From assembly GCA_021820825.1 (NCBI GenBank), contig JAKADD010000093.1, forward strand, positions 1 to 8,522: a stretch of 8,522 bases of DNA, read 5' to 3'. Both the position numbers and the translations under genes were made by a program. The notes below the pieces were generated by a model, which saw only the letters and a program-made list of their open reading frames with translations, did not search any database and was not told the DNA's origin. Positions 5,152 to 8,522 of the stretch are shown here, piece by piece; within the stretch, counting starts at the first letter, position 1; each line of letters opens with the position of its first letter. The stretch comes from Bacillota bacterium (GTDB lineage: Bacteria; Bacillota; Bacilli; Alicyclobacillales; SLC66).

Positions 5152-6213
5152 ATGAACTCACATGTTCAAAACGCTCCTGACAGCCGCATGAGGACAAAGC
5201 ATAGAACAAGAAAAATGACAGGATTTGTCGGTATTCTGGCGATCTCAGCGACACTCGCAGGCTGCGGCGCGGCGTCGGGAAGCGCACAGCCCGCTGCTGC
5301 GCCCAAAGCAAAAGCTGCGAATCATCCGTCTGGCACAGCCGATGTTGCCTATGCGGGCTCACTGCAACTGGTCAATGACCAGTTTATCGCACCGGCTTTC
5401 TCCAAAACCACGGGTCTATCCTATCGCGGACGCGGCGGCGGTTCCTTCGGTGTGGCTCACCTCATCACAAGCGGCCAGATCAGGCCCAATGTATTTGAGA
5501 GTATCGGAACCGCACCACTGCGCATACTGATGCCCCGATTGACCGACTGGGCCGTCGGATATGCCAGCGCGCCGCTCGTGATCGCCTATTCGCCAACGAG
5601 CCCATTTGCCGGTGCGTTCAAAGCCGTCGCCACAGGCCGCAGACCACTGAAAGAACTCTTCAAACTGATGGAGAACTCCCGGTTCCATCTCGGTCGGACA
5701 AACCCCAACACCGATCCACAGGGGCAGGCGTTTATTTTGATGCTCGAACTGGCGGATCGGTACTATCATCTGCCGCAGGGAACAGCCGCCAGAATCCTTG
5801 GCGGCGTGAATAATCCCAACCAGATTTTCGCTGAGGAAACCATACTTTCAAGATTGCAAGCAGGTCAGTTGGACGCCTCAAGCGCCTTTTTGCCTGAAGC
5901 GGTGCAGCGTCATCTACCCTATGTCGCACTGCCTGCAGCCATCAATCTGGGCGACCCGGCAGACAGGCGCGCCTATGCCCAGGCGCGCGTCACGATCAAG
6001 GGCGGCAAAACGGTGGTCGGTTCTCCGCTGGAAATCTACATCACGGAAGTAGCAGGCGCGCCGGATCAAAGCGCCGGCCTGAGATTTATTGACTACACGC
6101 TCTCAAAACCAGGGCGGGCGATTTATCAGCGGGAAGGATACACAATGACCGCCCCCGTGATTTTTGGAAATCGGTCAGCCATTCCCCGTTCCATACTCGC
6201 TGCGGCCAGGTAA
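5152..6213 (+). CDS. WtpA/ModA-like substrate-binding lipoprotein (molybdate/tungstate type)
   Basis: A 353-residue exported protein. A basic N-region (R12-K21) leads to a hydrophobic core and the lipobox L35-A-G-C38, so the mature protein is probably lipidated at Cys38. An Ala/Pro-rich tether follows (39-62). The body begins VAYAGSL (65-71), the standard opening of WtpA-type binding proteins, and carries IAYSPTSP (144-151) and GRTNPNTDPQG (181-191), close to the family's G-R-S-D-P-N-x-D-P-x-G. Asp188 and Glu228 or Glu229 are candidate oxyanion ligands by analogy with archaeal WtpA/ModA. GGGAGGA (5137-5143) sits properly spaced before ATG 5152; the in-frame ATG at 5143 overlaps it. The regulator lies 28 bases upstream. 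No permease or ATPase gene follows, so the protein is an orphan here. Binding of molybdate, tungstate or another oxyanion is inferred from the family. Confidence 0.8.
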   Translation: MNSHVQNAPDSRMRTKHRTRKMTGFVGILAISATLAGCGAASGSAQPAAAPKAKAANHPSGTADVAYAGSLQLVNDQFIAPAFSKTTGLSYRGRGGGSFGVAHLITSGQIRPNVFESIGTAPLRILMPRLTDWAVGYASAPLVIAYSPTSPFAGAFKAVATGRRPLKELFKLMENSRFHLGRTNPNTDPQGQAFILMLELADRYYHLPQGTAARILGGVNNPNQIFAEETILSRLQAGQLDASSAFLPEAVQRHLPYVALPAAINLGDPADRRAYAQARVTIKGGKTVVGSPLEIYITEVAGAPDQSAGLRFIDYTLSKPGRAIYQREGYTMTAPVIFGNRSAIPRSILAAAR

Positions 6214-6383
6214 CTGGTGTCGGCCACAGACCACAGACAGTCTTGACTGCCGCATTCGCTCCATTCCCGCTGGGGCGCGCTTGAGGCGATTTTTTGCCGC
6301 CGTTCCCGCATGACGCCAGTCCAGGAAGAATACCATCTACGTAGGACGAGTTATGGTGTTCGATTATCCTGGAGGGTCTGCCA
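6214..6383. other. Non-coding gap between the binding protein and the copper ATPase
   Basis: No frame of coding character is seen in these 170 bases, and no remnant of a permease gene. Short symmetrical elements are CAGTC-TT-GACTG (6238-6249) and the palindrome CTACGTAG (6337-6344). A run of six T (6290-6295) follows a GC-rich stretch that forms only a weak stem. I find no good -35/-10 pair and no match to CopY (TACANNTGTA) or CsoR operators. The ATPase may have its own promoter here, or may be read through from the upstream operon. Confidence 0.4.
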
Positions 6384-8522
6384 ATGGAGCGCGCTTTGCA
6401 GCAAACGGAACACATTGACTTGCAAATCACGGGCATGAGCTGCGCGGCGTGCGCAACACGCATTGAAAAGGTCGTGGGACGCATTCCCGGAGTACTCTCC
6501 GTCCATGTCAATCTGGCGTCAGAGAAGGCGCACATTGAAGTGGCTGAGGGAACGGCGCGGAGCGACGATGTCATCGCCGCCGTCGACCGGGCAGGCTACG
6601 GCGCCAAGCTGGCGCCGTCTTTGCAGGAACAGCGCAGACGAAAATCAGCTGTCTACCAATCCGATTTCAATGAATTCCTGATCTCGGCCATCTGTACTGC
6701 GCCGCTGATCGCACAGATGGCCGTCATGCTGTTTGGCGGGCCTCTTTTCACTCCTCCCTGGGTGCAGTGGGCGCTCGCAACGCCTGTGCAGTTCTATATT
6801 GGCAGACGCTTTTACAGAGGCGCCTTTCACGCTGTCCGCAGCGGTGGAACAAGCATGGATGTACTTGTCGCCCTTGGGTCGACGATCGCGTATGCCTATA
6901 GCGTGCTCTCCATTCTCAGCGGCGGGCGTGATGTCTATTTTGACTGCTCCGCGACAGTGATCACCACGGTCCTGCTTGGGAAACTCCTTGAAGCGAAAGC
7001 GAAAATGGCTGCCAACCAGGCCGTCGACGCCCTCTCCGATCTGCAAGCGCAGGTGGCTCATGTAAAAAATACCCATAGCGGAGAGACGGATATTTCCGTG
7101 GAACGCCTGCAAACAGCCGACATCGTCGTTGTCCATTCTGGAGAGACAGTGCCTGGCGACGGCGTGCTCTTGCACGGAACAGCCGTGATTGACGAATCAT
7201 TGCTAAACGGTACGATTCTTCCTGTGGAGAGATGGGCGGGTGACGAGATCATTGGGGGCACCGTCAACCTGGGTGATCCGATCGCCATCCGCATTACCCG
7301 CACGGGCAATGATACAATGCTGGCGCAGATCATTCAGATTGTTGAAAAGGCGCAGGGATCAAAAGCCGCCGTGCAACGAAGGGTGGACTCCGTGACCAAT
7401 GTGTTCGTTCCCGTCGTACTCGCGCTCGCCGCGTTGACCCTCATCCTCCAGGGTTATCTGGGTGGTTGGCAGCACGCCTGGCTGCCTGCCATCAGCGTGC
7501 TGCTCGTGGCCTGTCCGTGCGCGCTTGGTCTCGCTACGCCAACAGCCGTGATGGTCGGCGCAGGCATCGGAGCACGGCTTGGCATCCTGGTGAAAACCAC
7601 TGAATCGCTGGAGAAAATGGCCGAAATCGATACGATCGTATTTGACAAAACGAGAACCTTGACCAGGGGCGCCTTCCGGATCACTGACGTGTGGTCTACG
7701 CTGGGCGCAAAACCACAGACGGTACTGTCCACCGCCGCTGCGCTGGAAGCGCACAGCAAACACCCGATCGCACTGGCCATTGTAAACGAAGCCGTATCAC
7801 AAGGAATTCCGGTCGTTCCGATCAGTTCGGTTGAAACTGTTCCTGGGCAGGGACTGCAGGGGGTCTGTGAAGGACGGTCCATTGCGCTCGGGCGTTTCCA
7901 CTTCGCGTTGCCGCGAATGGTTGACGCAACTGTGAGAAACAGGGCGCGCCACTTCGAGGCGCAGGGCAAGTCGGTCGTTCTCGTGGCGCGAGACGGCTTG
8001 GCTCTCGGAATGATCGCCCTGCTGGACAGCGTGAAGGCAGATGCGGCGGCCACTGTGCAAAGCCTTAAAAAAATGAGGCTGGACGTGCATTTGATCACGG
8101 GTGATCATCTGCAAAACGCACAGGCCGTCGCCTCTCAGGTCGGGATTGACAACCTGATGGCAGGCGCATTACCCGCGGACAAAGCAGCGTTTATTCGCAA
8201 GCTCAAAGAAAACGGACGCACAGTGGCCATGGTCGGCGACGGCATCAATGACGCGCCTGCGCTCGCGGCCGCCGACGTCAGCATCGCCATGGCGCCCAGT
8301 GGGGAGATCACGTTTGACGCCGCAGATATTTCGATCATGGATCAGGATACGCGCAAAGTGTTGACGGCCATTAATCTCTCGGTGGCCACAATGGGGAAAA
8401 TTCGCCAAAACCTGTTGCTGTCCCTTATTTATAACGCGATCGTGATTCCAGTGGCTGCGTTTGGGCTGTTTAACCCGATGCTGTCCGGCGCAGCCATGGC
8501 TCTCAGCTCACTCACCGTTGTC
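6384..8522 (+). CDS. copA: P1B-type Cu+ ATPase (CopA-like) with altered catalytic motifs, C-terminus beyond the window
   Basis: 713 codons run open to the window end; the last residues, SGAAMALSSLTVV, lie in the final helix, so only about 15-30 residues are missing. GGAGGG (6371-6376) is seven bases before the ATG. The order is one heavy-metal domain with GMSCAAC (17-23), paired N-terminal helices, actuator domain, CPC in helix 6 (377-379), phosphorylation Asp421, nucleotide-domain H460-P461, TGD (572-574), GDGINDAP (618-625), Y683-N684 and M705 with S709. The CPC, YN and MxxxS residues define Cu+ exporters of the CopA group. Two catalytic motifs deviate. TGE of the actuator reads N275-G-T277, replacing the Glu that drives dephosphorylation. 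DKTGT reads D421-K-T-R424-T. TGDN reads TGDH, which is known from other P-type ATPases. The protein may be inactive or changed in function. Confidence 0.88.
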   Translation, partial: MERALQQTEHIDLQITGMSCAACATRIEKVVGRIPGVLSVHVNLASEKAHIEVAEGTARSDDVIAAVDRAGYGAKLAPSLQEQRRRKSAVYQSDFNEFLISAICTAPLIAQMAVMLFGGPLFTPPWVQWALATPVQFYIGRRFYRGAFHAVRSGGTSMDVLVALGSTIAYAYSVLSILSGGRDVYFDCSATVITTVLLGKLLEAKAKMAANQAVDALSDLQAQVAHVKNTHSGETDISVERLQTADIVVVHSGETVPGDGVLLHGTAVIDESLLNGTILPVERWAGDEIIGGTVNLGDPIAIRITRTGNDTMLAQIIQIVEKAQGSKAAVQRRVDSVTNVFVPVVLALAALTLILQGYLGGWQHAWLPAISVLLVACPCALGLATPTAVMVGAGIGARLGILVKTTESLEKMAEIDTIVFDKTRTLTRGAFRITDVWSTLGAKPQTVLSTAAALEAHSKHPIALAIVNEAVSQGIPVVPISSVETVPGQGLQGVCEGRSIALGRFHFALPRMVDATVRNRARHFEAQGKSVVLVARDGLALGMIALLDSVKADAAATVQSLKKMRLDVHLITGDHLQNAQAVASQVGIDNLMAGALPADKAAFIRKLKENGRTVAMVGDGINDAPALAAADVSIAMAPSGEITFDAADISIMDQDTRKVLTAINLSVATMGKIRQNLLLSLIYNAIVIPVAAFGLFNPMLSGAAMALSSLTVV

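Noticed and set aside
6276..6295. GC-rich stretch followed by six T as a terminator after the binding-protein gene
   Set aside because: Only a three-pair stem (CGC/GCG) can be drawn directly before the T run, too weak to call an intrinsic terminator.
1..8522. Mobile element, CRISPR array, toxin-antitoxin or phage defence genes
   Set aside because: I see no transposase or integrase, no terminal inverted repeats, no regularly spaced repeats and no defence domains. All coding regions belong to metabolic, transport or regulatory families.

Overview
The window looks like chromosomal DNA from a moderately GC-rich bacterium, most likely a Gram-positive Bacillota of the Alicyclobacillus or related acidophile type. 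This rests on strong purine-rich ribosome binding sites (AGGAGG-like before most genes), a lipoprotein signal with a LAGC lipobox, a Bacillota-style MenC of the N-acylamino-acid-racemase branch, and short, tightly packed operons. The assignment is an inference; there is no rRNA or other marker in the window.

Layout. At the left edge (1-158, minus) is the first 52 codons of an AMP-binding acyl-CoA synthetase, facing out of the window. A divergent control region (159-425) separates it from a plus-strand three-gene cluster: a divergent NRAMP-family metal transporter (426-1748), an unrecognised 81-residue single-span membrane protein (1807-2052), and a five-helix VIT-type metal transporter resembling the membrane half of MbfA/erythrin-VIT proteins (2110-2622). 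A hairpin with a short T run follows. Convergent to it is menC (2699-3820, minus; o-succinylbenzoate synthase / N-succinylamino acid racemase). Divergent from menC is a second plus-strand operon: a one-component XRE-type regulator fused to a periplasmic-binding-protein-like domain (4026-5123) and a WtpA/ModA-like lipoprotein (5152-6213). After a 170-base gap comes a P1B-type copper ATPase (6384 to the right edge, 713 codons seen, C-terminus cut off).

How the genes may work together. Four of the eight genes are membrane or surface proteins of metal or oxyanion transport families (NRAMP-like, VIT-like, molybdate/tungstate-type binding protein, Cu+-ATPase), so this looks like a metal-homeostasis neighbourhood. 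The NRAMP-like protein has lost the canonical DPGN and MPH metal-site motifs (NDAPS and TPW instead), so it is unlikely to be an ordinary Mn/Fe importer. Next to a VIT-type protein it may form an import/export or storage pair for a non-standard cation. The regulator and binding protein form a sensing pair without visible permease or ATPase genes.

The most striking observation is in the copper ATPase. Its Cu+ transport residues (CPC, YN, MxxxS) are intact, but two near-invariant catalytic motifs are changed: TGE of the actuator domain reads NGT, and DKTGT at the phosphorylation site reads DKTRT. It is either a decaying gene caught while still open, or an ATPase-like protein with a different job. 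I see no CRISPR array, tRNA, rRNA, insertion sequence or phage gene.
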